From: Pseudomonadota bacterium
GTDB taxonomy: Bacteria; Pseudomonadota; Gammaproteobacteria; Steroidobacterales; Steroidobacteraceae
NCBI GenBank assembly: GCA_021817875.1
Contig: JAKAFQ010000086.1
Location: 1 to 11,452, forward strand
Reading direction: 5' to 3'
Length of the DNA: 11,452 nucleotides
Shown one piece after another: positions 5,406-11,452 of this stretch. Positions within the stretch are counted from its first letter, which is position 1. Each line of letters begins with the position of its first letter. The notes beneath the pieces are model-generated. The model did not search any database and had not been told where the DNA came from. It worked only from the letters and a program-made list of their open reading frames with translations. The translations under genes were made by a program, and so were the position numbers.

Positions 5406-5409
5406 ATGA
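4684..5409 (+). CDS. GIY-YIG homing endonuclease with NUMOD3-type repeats
   Basis: This 241-residue nuclease is likely to cut DNA at a specific target to spread its own gene. The GIY-YIG domain fills about residues 6-95: GFIYCITN (7-14) and KRYVGQT (19-25) are the name-giving strands, SRWKGH (31-36) carries the catalytic Arg32, Glu77 in LNAAEQHYI is the metal ligand, and NGYNLTTGG (90-98) closes the domain. After it come NUMOD3-like DNA-binding repeats: MKGREFSEESRRRMSEAQKK (115-134), a weaker NKGKRPSQAC (155-164) and RGPLSPEHKAAISRGNKAKW (177-196). ATG 4684 is chosen because it overlaps the upstream stop; a GTG at 4627 would start in the neighbour. Base composition is near 50% G+C, unlike the flanks. 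The stop overlaps the next gene by ATGA. Confidence 0.9.
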   Translation: MKTFRIGFIYCITNGVNGKRYVGQTLSKNGSRWKGHKCAAKYGAQFPLHRAIRKYGIDKFSVEIIHRCTQPLLNAAEQHYIATLGTLAPNGYNLTTGGGQYKVTARTRRLHSLSMKGREFSEESRRRMSEAQKKRFRSNPVVWSDTARRKLSARNKGKRPSQACMDAALCANRGVKRGPLSPEHKAAISRGNKAKWATRNAAEKHAIIMRGVEARTYAERCASARRGVINRVARQRKEVLV

Positions 5410-5744
5410 AGATTAACCGCGCCGCTGCCCACCGCGCGCTGGACAGGATGATGGACCGGCGCATAGCGAAGGACGCCTCCACCTGTCAGTACTGCGGCAT
5501 GCCCGTCTCACCCGGAAAGTTGTGCGGTAGAACGCAGTGCGTGGAGCGGCGTGCGAGGGAGAAGGCGAAGGACGCGCATCCGGACGTCGACGCGATTGTC
5601 GCCGCATTTAAGAAGGGCGGCCGGCCTGCCGCGCACGTCGAGTTCGACAGAATCGCGCGGACAAAGAAGCTGAAGGACTATGAGGCTTTAATGCTGGCCG
5701 AGGGATTCAAGCGTGAGTTGAAGGCGCAAGGTATCGAACCGTGA
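5406..5744 (+). CDS. Small zinc-ribbon-like protein with N-terminal HRALDR motif
   Basis: 112 residues. ATG 5406 overlaps the endonuclease stop and follows AAGGAAAGAGG; the in-frame upstream start at 5343 lies inside the endonuclease gene. HRALDRMMDRRIAKDA (9-24) repeats the N-terminal motif of the protein encoded at 3994-4302. It is followed by four cysteines, CQYCGMPVSPGKLCGRTQC (27-45; Cys27, 30, 40, 45), likely one zinc site, though Cys-x4-Cys at the end is not the commonest spacing. The C-terminal half is Lys/Arg-rich and helical. Function unknown; a nucleic-acid or protein contact is inferred from the zinc knuckle. GTGA couples it to the head morphogenesis gene. Confidence 0.65.
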   Translation: MKINRAAAHRALDRMMDRRIAKDASTCQYCGMPVSPGKLCGRTQCVERRAREKAKDAHPDVDAIVAAFKKGGRPAAHVEFDRIARTKKLKDYEALMLAEGFKRELKAQGIEP

Positions 5745-6613
5745 AGCAGCCACCCAAGAAGCCGCCCGAGTTCAGCCCCACGCGCCGCCTGCAGGACGAG
5801 TACGCGCGCGGCGTGCGGAGGATCGTCGGCCGCGTGCTCTCGCCCAAGGCGCCCGAGGAGACGTTAGAACAGTGGACGGCGCGGCTCGCCGCCCGCAGCC
5901 AGGAGCAGGACATCCAGACCGCCAGCGAGTTCCTGGCCCGGCAGATGTACAAGTGGGCCTCGGTGAAGAACGCCCGGACCTGGCGCGAGGCCGCCCGCCG
6001 ATCGCAGCGCCCGGAGATGCTCCACCGTCTTCTGCAAGAGGAGCTGCGCGGCGCTACGGGTTCCGCCTTCACCCGGCTGGTGCGGGAGAACGCGGCCCTG
6101 ATCAGCAGCCTGCCCGTCCGGGCCGCCACGATGGTCACCGACGAGGTGGCCAAGGCGCAGCAGGCCGGCGCCAGGCCGGCGACCACCGCGAAGATGCTGC
6201 GGGCCAGGTTCCCGCAGCTGCTCCGCAGCCGAGTGCACCTCATCGCCCGGACCGAGACCGCGAAGGCCAGCACGGCCTTGACGCAGGCGCGCTGCGAGGA
6301 ACTGGACCTGCGCTGGTACGAGTGGTTGACCAGCGACGACGCCCGCGTCCGCGACAGCCACCGCAAGATGAATGGTGTGTTGGTCCCTTGGGACCACGCG
6401 CCCGACCCGGAGGCGCTCGTCGGCGAGAAATCGTACGGGCACTACCACGCCGGGCAGACATTCAACTGTCGTTGCGGGCAGGCGCCGCTCCTCGCCTTCG
6501 AGGATGTCGCGTGGCCGCACCCAGTTTACTGGAGCGGAAAGATACGTTCCATGACCTTGGTCGACTTCAAGAAGATCGCCGGCGGCGGTGTCGAGCACCG
6601 CGCCGCCGCGTAA
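5741..6613 (+). CDS. MuF/SPP1 gp7-like head morphogenesis protein
   Basis: 290 residues, starting with GTG that overlaps the previous stop. Members of this family sit at the portal vertex or inside the capsid, help assembly and in some phages are injected. The MuF core is at about 163-252: LIARTETAKAST (167-178), WYEWLTSDDARVRDSHRKMNG (192-212), and the closing GHYHAGQTFNCRCGQAPL (233-250) with the family Cys-Arg-Cys. The N-terminal 160 residues are helical and charged (for example LEQWTARLAARSQEQDIQTA, 42-61). No toxin or enzyme domain is fused here. It lies upstream of the portal, the reverse of the common portal-then-MuF order. The stop at 6611-6613 is followed by the ribosome binding site of the next gene. 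Confidence 0.82.
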   Translation: MKQPPKKPPEFSPTRRLQDEYARGVRRIVGRVLSPKAPEETLEQWTARLAARSQEQDIQTASEFLARQMYKWASVKNARTWREAARRSQRPEMLHRLLQEELRGATGSAFTRLVRENAALISSLPVRAATMVTDEVAKAQQAGARPATTAKMLRARFPQLLRSRVHLIARTETAKASTALTQARCEELDLRWYEWLTSDDARVRDSHRKMNGVLVPWDHAPDPEALVGEKSYGHYHAGQTFNCRCGQAPLLAFEDVAWPHPVYWSGKIRSMTLVDFKKIAGGGVEHRAAA

Positions 6614-6628
6614 TAGGAGAGAGAACAC

Positions 6629-6940
6629 ATGATCAACATGGGCAACGTCAACTTCGACAACTCCACGGCGCCGAACACCATGCTGAAACTGACCAGCGTC
6701 GCCGGCACCATCAACGCCATCGGCAAGAGCGGCTTCAGCGAGCCCGACGCCGCCGTGCTGGTGCCGGGCACGATCTACAGCGCCGCCGGGACGCCGCTGC
6801 CGGCCGCGAGCACGGCCCTGAAGGGCGCCCGCGCCGTGGTCAGCGACGCGACGACGCCGACCTACCTGGGCGCCTACACATCGGGCGGCGCGGTGGTGGC
6901 CGGAGTGCTCTGCACCGGGTCGGCCTGGGTCACTGGCTAG
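6629..6940 (+). CDS. Small surface-like (decoration or fibre-tip type) protein
   Basis: 103 residues, ATG 6629 with AGGAGAGAG at 6615-6623. The sequence is rich in Gly, Ala, Ser and Thr, with few charged residues, as in beta-rich virion surface proteins. Its C-terminal half, GARAVVSDATTPTYLGAY (66-83) to VLCTGSAWVTG (93-103), resembles a short module that I recall at the ends of phage tail-fibre or structural proteins ('RAFVSDAT...GGGA..VPV..NGTAWVIG'). Here it stands nearly alone after an N-terminal arm. A role as capsid decoration, scaffold partner or vertex protein is inference. It is followed by a 67-base gap. Confidence 0.55.
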   Translation: MINMGNVNFDNSTAPNTMLKLTSVAGTINAIGKSGFSEPDAAVLVPGTIYSAAGTPLPAASTALKGARAVVSDATTPTYLGAYTSGGAVVAGVLCTGSAWVTG

Positions 6941-6994
6941 GCGCGTCGTGCGTCGCGGCGCCAACCGGCGGGGTTTCACCAACAGGCACGCGGT

Positions 6995-7000
6995 AGGAGG
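6995..7000 (+). promoter_or_regulatory. Ribosome binding site AGGAGG choosing start 7008
   Basis: A full AGGAGG with a seven-base spacer to ATG 7008 makes this the preferred start. The in-frame GTG at 6948 has only a weak TAGGCG upstream and would add 20 Arg/Gly-rich residues. The interval 6941-7007 otherwise shows nothing notable. Confidence 0.7.
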
Positions 7001-7007
7001 CGCGGTC

Positions 7008-7223
7008 ATGAGGCGCACGATCGTTCTTCGCGACGACGATGTGCTCGTCGTCGGCGGCTACAAGGTGGATGGGTGCGTGCTGCGCGAGATGCTCACCGGC
7101 GACCGTCGGCTGCTGTGGGCTTTCGTCAAGAATGGCGACGACCTGCGCCCGGTGCCCTATAGAGAGGACCGCGTCATCTGGCTCGAGGAGTCGGACCTGG
7201 TCCGCACCGAGACGGACACCTAG
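7008..7223 (+). CDS. Hypothetical 71-residue protein
   Basis: Unrecognised. The protein appears beta-rich, with TIVLRDDDVLVVGGYKVDG (4-22) at the N-terminus, then LREMLTGDRRLLWAFVKNGD (25-44), and ends in an acidic tail (EESDLVRTETD). It is small and acidic, as is common for head-tail connector or capsid accessory genes just before the portal. No enzymatic motif is visible. The stop at 7221-7223 immediately precedes the strong ribosome binding site of the portal gene, so the two are probably expressed together. Confidence 0.6.
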   Translation: MRRTIVLRDDDVLVVGGYKVDGCVLREMLTGDRRLLWAFVKNGDDLRPVPYREDRVIWLEESDLVRTETDT

Positions 7224-7234
7224 GAAGGAGGCGC

Positions 7235-9298
7235 ATGGCGCCAAAGAGGAACTTCACGCGCCGGGCCAAGCCTTCCTTCGCGGAGGCCGCACTAGGTCTC
7301 AGCCGTCCGACCAGGACGATGGATGCCGAGGCGCTCGATTACTTCACGAACGCGCCGGCCCGCATGGGCTTTGGCACGCCGTCGCTGTTCAGCGGCAGCG
7401 AGTACGAGCTCATCCGGTTCTCTTACAACTACTGGGAGCTCATCACCCTCTACCGCAACCACTGGATCAGCCGCCGCATCGTCGACACGCCGGCCATCGA
7501 CATGGTCCGCGCCTGGCCGCGCATCACCAGCGACCTGGATCCGAAGGACATCGCACGCGTCGACCGGGCGGTTCGCCGCACCGGTACTAGATCGCAGCTG
7601 CAGACCGCGATGATCTGGGGTCGGTTGTTCGGCGGCGCCGGCGCGCTGATGGTCATCGACGGGCAGGAGAAGGAGTTGGACCGTCCGCTGGACCTGGACT
7701 CCATCCCGATCGGCGGCTACAAGGGGCTGTGTCCATTCGACCGCTGGGCCGGCATCATGCCCGAGGGCGAGGTGTGCACCGACCCGTCGCGCCCGCTCGA
7801 CTTCAACAAGCCTGACTTCTATCGGGTCACGCCGGTCGGCGGCGACAGCTTCCTGGTGCATAGCAGCCGGGTGCTACGCTGCATGGGGCCGGAGGTGCCG
7901 ACGCCGGAGCGCGAGGCGCAGACCTGGTGGGGCATCTCCGTCCTCGAGCCGATCTACGAGGATATTAAGAAATACGACAACATGAGCTGGAACATCCTCA
8001 TGCTGACGTATCGCGCCAACATCCTTGGGATGAAGTTCGACGACCTGGCGCAGTTGCTCTCCGGCGTGGGCTCGAGCCAGAAGGCGTCGGCCAACTTCGA
8101 AAAGCGCATGTCCTCTATCAACCACCTTATGAGCAATCAGTCGCTCGTACCGCTGCCGAAAGACGGCGGCATCGAGTCGACGCAGTACTCGTTCTCCGGG
8201 CTGGACACCATCTACCAGCTGTTCCAGCTCGCGATCAGCGGCGGTTCGCAGATCCCGGTCTCCAGGCTGTGGGGCCGGACGTACTCCGGGCTGGGCGCGC
8301 CGGAGGACGCTGACGAGAAGTTGTACGAGGAGAAGATCGCCGCGGACCAGCACAACGGCATGCTGCCGCAGCTGGAGCAGCTCTACCCGGTCATCTGCAT
8401 GAGCGAGCTCGGCGAGGTGCCGGACGACCTCGACCTCGTGTTCCCGTCCATCCGGGTGATGGACGACAAGGACAAGGGCGATCTGGCGACGACGGTGGCG
8501 AACACGGTGACGGTGGCGATGAACGCCGGCGTCATCTCCAAGCGTACCGCGGCGCAGGAGCTCAAGCAGAGCAGTGACGTCACCGGCATCTTCAGCAACA
8601 TCACTGACGAGTTCATCGCCTCCCTGCCGGACGCCGTCCAGGACGAATCCGAGATGGGCGAGGGCCTGTTCGGCGAGGAGGAGGGCGGCGCGCCCAGCCT
8701 GTCGCCGGCATCCAGCGCGCAGAATGTACTGCGCGAGACGTCGCGCGAAAACAAGGAGAAAGAGCAGGCCGCTGGCGCCCAACAGCGTGACGCCGTACTC
8801 AGTTCGCAGATCGAGCGTACGCGGCACGACGTGCGGCAGCTGGCGGCGGACGCCGACGGCGTCGGTCCTGAGCGTATCATTCACGGCCTGCACATCGTCG
8901 TCGAGACGCCCAAGGGGTACGCCCGGCACGGCGTGGACGCGACGACCGGCAAAGCGTGGGAGACCACGATGCCGGCCGACTACGGCTACCTGCGCGGCCA
9001 CGCGGGTGCGGACGGTGATTCACTGGACGCGTACCTCGGGCCTGACCCGTCGTCTAGGTGGATCTACGTCATCGACCAGTCCGTGGTCGGGAATCGAAAG
9101 AAATTCGACGAGTCGAAGTGCATGTTGGGCTTCGCGTCGCAGGACGACGCGCTGCGTACTTATGATCGTGGCCATCACCGAGCCAAGGATATTCTGCTCG
9201 ATTGGACGCCCATGCGCATCGAGGATTTCAAAGCGTGGCTCAAGGACCGCGACCCGCGGCACCCGTGCAGCGCCGCTGTGAAGGTGCGTCATGCGTAG
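7235..9298 (+). CDS. Portal protein (DUF1073-like) with C-terminal pyrophosphatase-like domain
   Basis: 687 residues; ATG follows GGAAGGAGG. Residues about 40-460 look like a portal of the DUF1073/anti-CBASS Acb1-associated type: MGFGTPSLFSGSEYELIRF (44-62), NYWELITLYRNHWISRRIVD (65-84), the Gly-rich WGRLFGGAGALMVIDG (128-143), and SGGSQIPVSRLWGRTYSGLG (335-354). Portals form the 12-fold ring through which DNA is packaged. Residues 470-530 are an acidic, low-complexity linker. Residues about 549-670 resemble the InPase module of phage polyvalent proteins: PADYGYLRG (580-588) and GADGDSLDAYLGP (591-603). The latter is close to the family I pyrophosphatase signature D-x-D-x-x-D, with Asp593, Asp595 and Asp598 present and Ser where Pro or Glu is usual. 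The last part, TPMRIEDFKAWLKD (658-671), fits the module's usual end. Catalysis is untested. The domain enlarges a portal of usual size. Confidence 0.87.
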   Translation: MAPKRNFTRRAKPSFAEAALGLSRPTRTMDAEALDYFTNAPARMGFGTPSLFSGSEYELIRFSYNYWELITLYRNHWISRRIVDTPAIDMVRAWPRITSDLDPKDIARVDRAVRRTGTRSQLQTAMIWGRLFGGAGALMVIDGQEKELDRPLDLDSIPIGGYKGLCPFDRWAGIMPEGEVCTDPSRPLDFNKPDFYRVTPVGGDSFLVHSSRVLRCMGPEVPTPEREAQTWWGISVLEPIYEDIKKYDNMSWNILMLTYRANILGMKFDDLAQLLSGVGSSQKASANFEKRMSSINHLMSNQSLVPLPKDGGIESTQYSFSGLDTIYQLFQLAISGGSQIPVSRLWGRTYSGLGAPEDADEKLYEEKIAADQHNGMLPQLEQLYPVICMSELGEVPDDLDLVFPSIRVMDDKDKGDLATTVANTVTVAMNAGVISKRTAAQELKQSSDVTGIFSNITDEFIASLPDAVQDESEMGEGLFGEEEGGAPSLSPASSAQNVLRETSRENKEKEQAAGAQQRDAVLSSQIERTRHDVRQLAADADGVGPERIIHGLHIVVETPKGYARHGVDATTGKAWETTMPADYGYLRGHAGADGDSLDAYLGPDPSSRWIYVIDQSVVGNRKKFDESKCMLGFASQDDALRTYDRGHHRAKDILLDWTPMRIEDFKAWLKDRDPRHPCSAAVKVRHA

Positions 9299-9410
9299 GT
9301 ACCTATCGATGCTGTGCGTCGCGCTGACCGCGTTGGCCGTGCTGATCATGCTGTCCTGGATCACGTATCTAGCTCATCTGGTGCGCTGGTTGACGGAGGG
9401 CGCGCGATGA
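9291..9410 (+). CDS. Small single-span membrane protein (39 residues)
   Basis: ATG 9291 lies eight bases before the end of the portal gene, with GAAGG a few bases upstream. The stop at 9408-9410 overlaps the next ATG at 9407 (ATGA). The whole protein is one hydrophobic span (YLSMLCVALTALAVLIML, 4-21, continuing to about residue 30) with a basic N-terminus (MRR) and a short charged tail (RWLTEGAR). A holin or membrane anchor is possible, but no partner lysis gene is visible in the window. Confidence 0.6.
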   Translation: MRRYLSMLCVALTALAVLIMLSWITYLAHLVRWLTEGAR

Positions 9411-10345
9411 TACCCGTAGTGCAGAGTAGAATGGGAAAGCGCAACGGCACGTGCTTCCGCGCGGCGCTGGCCAGTATCCTGGAGCTGGGCGAACAAGACG
9501 TGCCAGACTTCGGCGGCGACGATCCGGACGAGGCGGTGTACTGGGGACGCGTCGACAGTTGGCTGGCCGGGCGCGGCCTGCGGTACAAGCAGGTGCCCAT
9601 CATCAAGGGCGCCGCGCCGCCTCTGGGCTGGCACACCATCGAGGGCCTGTCGCCGCGCGGCGGCAACCACGCCGTGGTCGGCTACAACGGACAATTCGTC
9701 CACGACCCGCACCCCAGCTGGGATGACCCGCGGCGCGGTCTGGTTAGGCCGAGCGCGTGGGGGTTGCTTCTTCCTTTGTCGAAGACGCAGAGAGCGAAAG
9801 ACGCCCTCCGCGGCAAGGAGCTGCTCAAGGCCGTGGAGCCCGTCTACGCGAAGCACGACGACGTCAAGTACGACAGCCGCCGCGCCGAGCGCGACCGTGC
9901 CGAGACCGCGTACCGATCGGCCGAGCGCGACGTGGCCTCGCTCATTAGAGACGCAGAGGCACTGCTCACGCAATCAAGGCTGCCGGACAAGCCGGCGTGG
10001 CGTGAGCGTCTCGCCCGTGCCAAGGTCGCTCTGGAGTACGCCCGCCGGTCGGCGGCGGCCCGCGAGTGGCCCCGCGCGCTGGGCCAGCAGGAGTACGCCC
10101 TCACCGTGGCGCACCACGTGCTAGACGCACTGCGCGGGCTGGCGCGGAGGACTGTGGCGAGGGACGCCGCTTCTGCGAAGCAACCTTGTAAGGTAGGCGA
10201 CCGCATCACGCTCAACAACGGCAAACGTGCCACCGTGGTCAAGGTGACGCCGGCAAGGAACCTGTTCGGCGAGCCGGAGTGGCACGTCCTCACGGACACC
10301 GGCGACGCCGTCGTCGTCAAACAAGACAACAAGGAGAGGATCTGA
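9407..10345 (+). CDS. Predicted C39-like cysteine peptidase with SH3-like tail
   Basis: 312 residues; GGAGG at 9396-9400 and the ATGA overlap choose ATG 9407. Residues 1-112 have the look of a papain-fold, C39-like peptidase: a nucleophile region NGTCFRAALASILEL (13-27) with Cys16, then GGNHAVVGYNG (85-95) with His88, and FVHDPHPSW (97-105) with Asp100 as the probable third residue. Residues about 125-255 are charged helices, possibly coiled coil. Residues 263-306 (VGDRITLNNGKRATVVKV, then WHVLTDTGDAVVVKQ) look like a small SH3-like or KOW-like barrel. The gene sits right after the portal, where phages often keep head maturation proteases, but the fold differs from the usual S14, S49 or S78 types. 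Substrate and activity are unknown; it could process head proteins, act on the cell wall or be injected. Confidence 0.6.
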   Translation: MIPVVQSRMGKRNGTCFRAALASILELGEQDVPDFGGDDPDEAVYWGRVDSWLAGRGLRYKQVPIIKGAAPPLGWHTIEGLSPRGGNHAVVGYNGQFVHDPHPSWDDPRRGLVRPSAWGLLLPLSKTQRAKDALRGKELLKAVEPVYAKHDDVKYDSRRAERDRAETAYRSAERDVASLIRDAEALLTQSRLPDKPAWRERLARAKVALEYARRSAAAREWPRALGQQEYALTVAHHVLDALRGLARRTVARDAASAKQPCKVGDRITLNNGKRATVVKVTPARNLFGEPEWHVLTDTGDAVVVKQDNKERI

Positions 10346-10349
10346 TACC

Positions 10350-10598
10350 ATGCAACGTGTAAGAGCGAAGTTCAACGTCTCGCAGATCATGAAGGACAGC
10401 GGCGGCAATGCCTTCATCCGGCTATGGGCCGTCTACAAGGGCGACGAGTCCAGCCCGGAGAACGAGAGCTTCTCGAACTCGACGCCGTCCGGCAACTGCG
10501 ACTTGTACGTGACCAACCCGGCGGCTATTGAGTTCTTTGCGTCGCTGGCCGGCAAGTACGTCTACCTGGACTTCACGCCGTGTGAGGAGGCCAACTGA
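10350..10598 (+). CDS. Hypothetical 82-residue phage structural-region protein
   Basis: ATG 10350 follows AAGGAGAGGA (10331-10340). It resembles a family of short proteins I recall beside phage head genes, with the pattern 'VxFxAVYxG..SPENxxFSxxTPSGxxxxxVTNPxAxxxFxxGKxYYLDFTP'. Here one reads LWAVYKGDESSPENESFSN (25-43), TPSGNCDLYVTNPAA (45-59) and KYVYLDFTPCEEA (69-81). A small beta-rich fold is likely. Function not known. The stop and the next start share bases as TGATG (10596-10600), and GAGGAGG inside its last codons serves the next gene. Confidence 0.65.
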   Translation: MQRVRAKFNVSQIMKDSGGNAFIRLWAVYKGDESSPENESFSNSTPSGNCDLYVTNPAAIEFFASLAGKYVYLDFTPCEEAN

Positions 10599-10909
10599 TG
10601 GCTGCCACACCGCAACCCGTTTTCACACCAGACACCTCGGCCGGCGTTAGCGCCGGGCCCGCCTCGGCGGCCTTCGCCCTGCCGGGCACGCCCGCCTCGG
10701 ACACCACCGTCCGAGTCGCCAACGTCGGCTCCATGCCGGTGTACTGCAAACTGGGCACGTCGAATGCCGTGACGGTCACCAACTCGACCGGGCTCTGCGT
10801 CATGCCGGGCCGAACCGAGTTCCTCGGCATCGGCGCCAACACCTGGATTGCCATCACCACCGGAACGCTCGGAACGTCGAGCACGGTGAACCTTACCACC
10901 GGAAACTGA
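10598..10909 (+). CDS. Small beta-rich virion-like protein
   Basis: 103 residues, ATG 10598 with GAGGAGG upstream. The protein is rich in Thr, Ser, Gly, Ala and Val, with very few charged residues, typical of virion surface proteins. DTTVRVANVGSMPVYCKLGT (44-63) and VMPGRTEFLGIGANTWIAIT (74-93) resemble a recurrent phage small protein with 'VRVxNxGxxPVFVKLG...VxPGxxExFxxGxNTHIAAI'. Its role is probably structural (decoration or stabilisation), but this is by resemblance only. It is the same length as the protein encoded at 6629-6940 but is not clearly related to it. Confidence 0.6.
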   Translation: MAATPQPVFTPDTSAGVSAGPASAAFALPGTPASDTTVRVANVGSMPVYCKLGTSNAVTVTNSTGLCVMPGRTEFLGIGANTWIAITTGTLGTSSTVNLTTGN

Positions 10910-10933
10910 TCGTACAAAGGAGCGTAGAGCGCG

Positions 10934-11452
10934 ATGCCACTGCTGAAGGGGAAGAAGAACATCGGCCACAATATCGAGGTCGAGGAGGCGCACGGCAAGC
11001 CGCGCGACCAGGCCGTGGCCATCGCGCTCCGCACCGCCGGGGTGCCGAAGAAGGGCGCCAAGGATGACCTCTCCACCATGGTGGACCCCATTCCGCTCTC
11101 GCCCAACGGCACGCTGCCGTTCTACCAGACGGAAGGGCCGATCGACGACGCCATCGACCCGGCGCGCTACGCCGCCGAGGTGAAGCGCGAGCGCGATCGG
11201 TTGCGTGGTATGTCGACGCCGGATCTGCGTCAAAGAGCGCAGGCGGTGTCGCGCCTGGACTACCGCGGCTTCAAGGATGTCGATAAGCAGAGCCTCATCT
11301 GGCACATACTGGAAAGCAAGTATGGCGAGAAGACACTGGCCGCGGTGTATGAGTATCTTCAGACGCCGGAGGGCAAGCGCGTCGGTGACGCCATCCCCGA
11401 GGACAAGGACGCCTGGGCCGAGCCGCGCCACTCGCGCGAGATGAAGGAGAAA
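10934..11452 (+). CDS. Phage structural-region protein, 3' end outside window
   Basis: An open frame from ATG 10934 runs 173 codons to the window edge without a stop. The Shine-Dalgarno sequence AAAGGAG is at 10916-10922 with a somewhat long 11-base spacer. The N-terminus, KGKKNIGHNIEVEEAHGKPR (5-24) followed by DQAVAIALRTAG (25-36), matches a short motif widespread in phage structural operons ('NI..E..AGKP..QAVAIAL..AR'). There it is often a whole small protein of unknown function; here it leads a longer protein. Residues about 50-75 are Pro-rich, and 80-140 are charged and helical (RYAAEVKRERDRLRGM, 78-93; LIWHILESKYGEKTLAAVYE, 121-140). A scaffold or capsid-assembly role is possible but unproven. 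Confidence 0.7.
   Translation, partial: MPLLKGKKNIGHNIEVEEAHGKPRDQAVAIALRTAGVPKKGAKDDLSTMVDPIPLSPNGTLPFYQTEGPIDDAIDPARYAAEVKRERDRLRGMSTPDLRQRAQAVSRLDYRGFKDVDKQSLIWHILESKYGEKTLAAVYEYLQTPEGKRVGDAIPEDKDAWAEPRHSREMKEK

Noticed and set aside
4627..5409. Group I intron housing the endonuclease
   Set aside because: No intron core elements were recognised, and the gene downstream has its own start and a complete-looking N-terminus, so there is no second exon to join.
5864..7018. 384-residue ORF on the - strand
   Set aside because: It spans the complement of the head morphogenesis gene and two further genes, with no domain or ribosome binding site; it is a product of high third-position GC.
7874..9001. 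375-residue ORF on the - strand
   Set aside because: It is fully opposite the portal gene and has no recognisable domain.

Overview
The window reads as part of a tailed double-stranded DNA phage or prophage (Caudoviricetes): the packaging and head end of its structural operon. From 1019 to the right edge, every gene lies on the + strand. The genes are short, close-packed and mostly joined by 4-base ATGA or GTGA overlaps, in DNA that is visibly GC-rich at third codon positions. The host cannot be read from the sequence; composition and family resemblance would fit a high-GC proteobacterium, but this is only inference.

Layout: (1) 1-1018 has no confident gene. It opens with an AT-rich stretch (about 1-200) with repeated TACTCA/TGAGTA words and a strong imperfect hairpin. 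A possible extended -10 promoter (246-254), an uncertain 88-codon TTG-start ORF (379-645) and a textbook intrinsic terminator (654-691) follow. Then comes a 327-base leader before the terminase genes. It carries two 32-base hairpin repeats, 142 bases apart, with identical 10-base loops and stems that differ by compensatory changes. (2) 1019-3170 encodes the terminase: the DNA-recognition small subunit, a 55-codon ORF inserted between the subunits, and the ATPase/nuclease large subunit. (3) 3167-5744 is an accessory block of small proteins (one with a membrane segment, one Cys-rich, two sharing an N-terminal HRALDR motif), interrupted by a GIY-YIG homing endonuclease of lower GC content. (4) 5741-9298 holds a MuF/SPP1 gp7-like head morphogenesis protein, a small surface-like protein, a 71-residue unknown and the portal. 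The portal is extended at its C-terminus by a domain resembling inorganic pyrophosphatase (InPase). (5) 9291-11452 holds a small membrane protein, a C39-like cysteine peptidase candidate with an SH3-like tail, two small proteins of kinds often seen among phage structural genes, and a last gene that runs off the window.

How it works together: the small subunit selects phage DNA and the large subunit pumps and cuts it at the portal. The MuF-like protein is an assembly or injected head protein. The peptidase and pyrophosphatase-like domain resemble parts of phage 'polyvalent' proteins that may travel in the head. The most unusual items are the covarying hairpin pair before the terminase, the portal-pyrophosphatase fusion, the endonuclease joined by ATGA overlaps at both ends, and a possible structured transcript between the upstream promoter-like site and the terminator.
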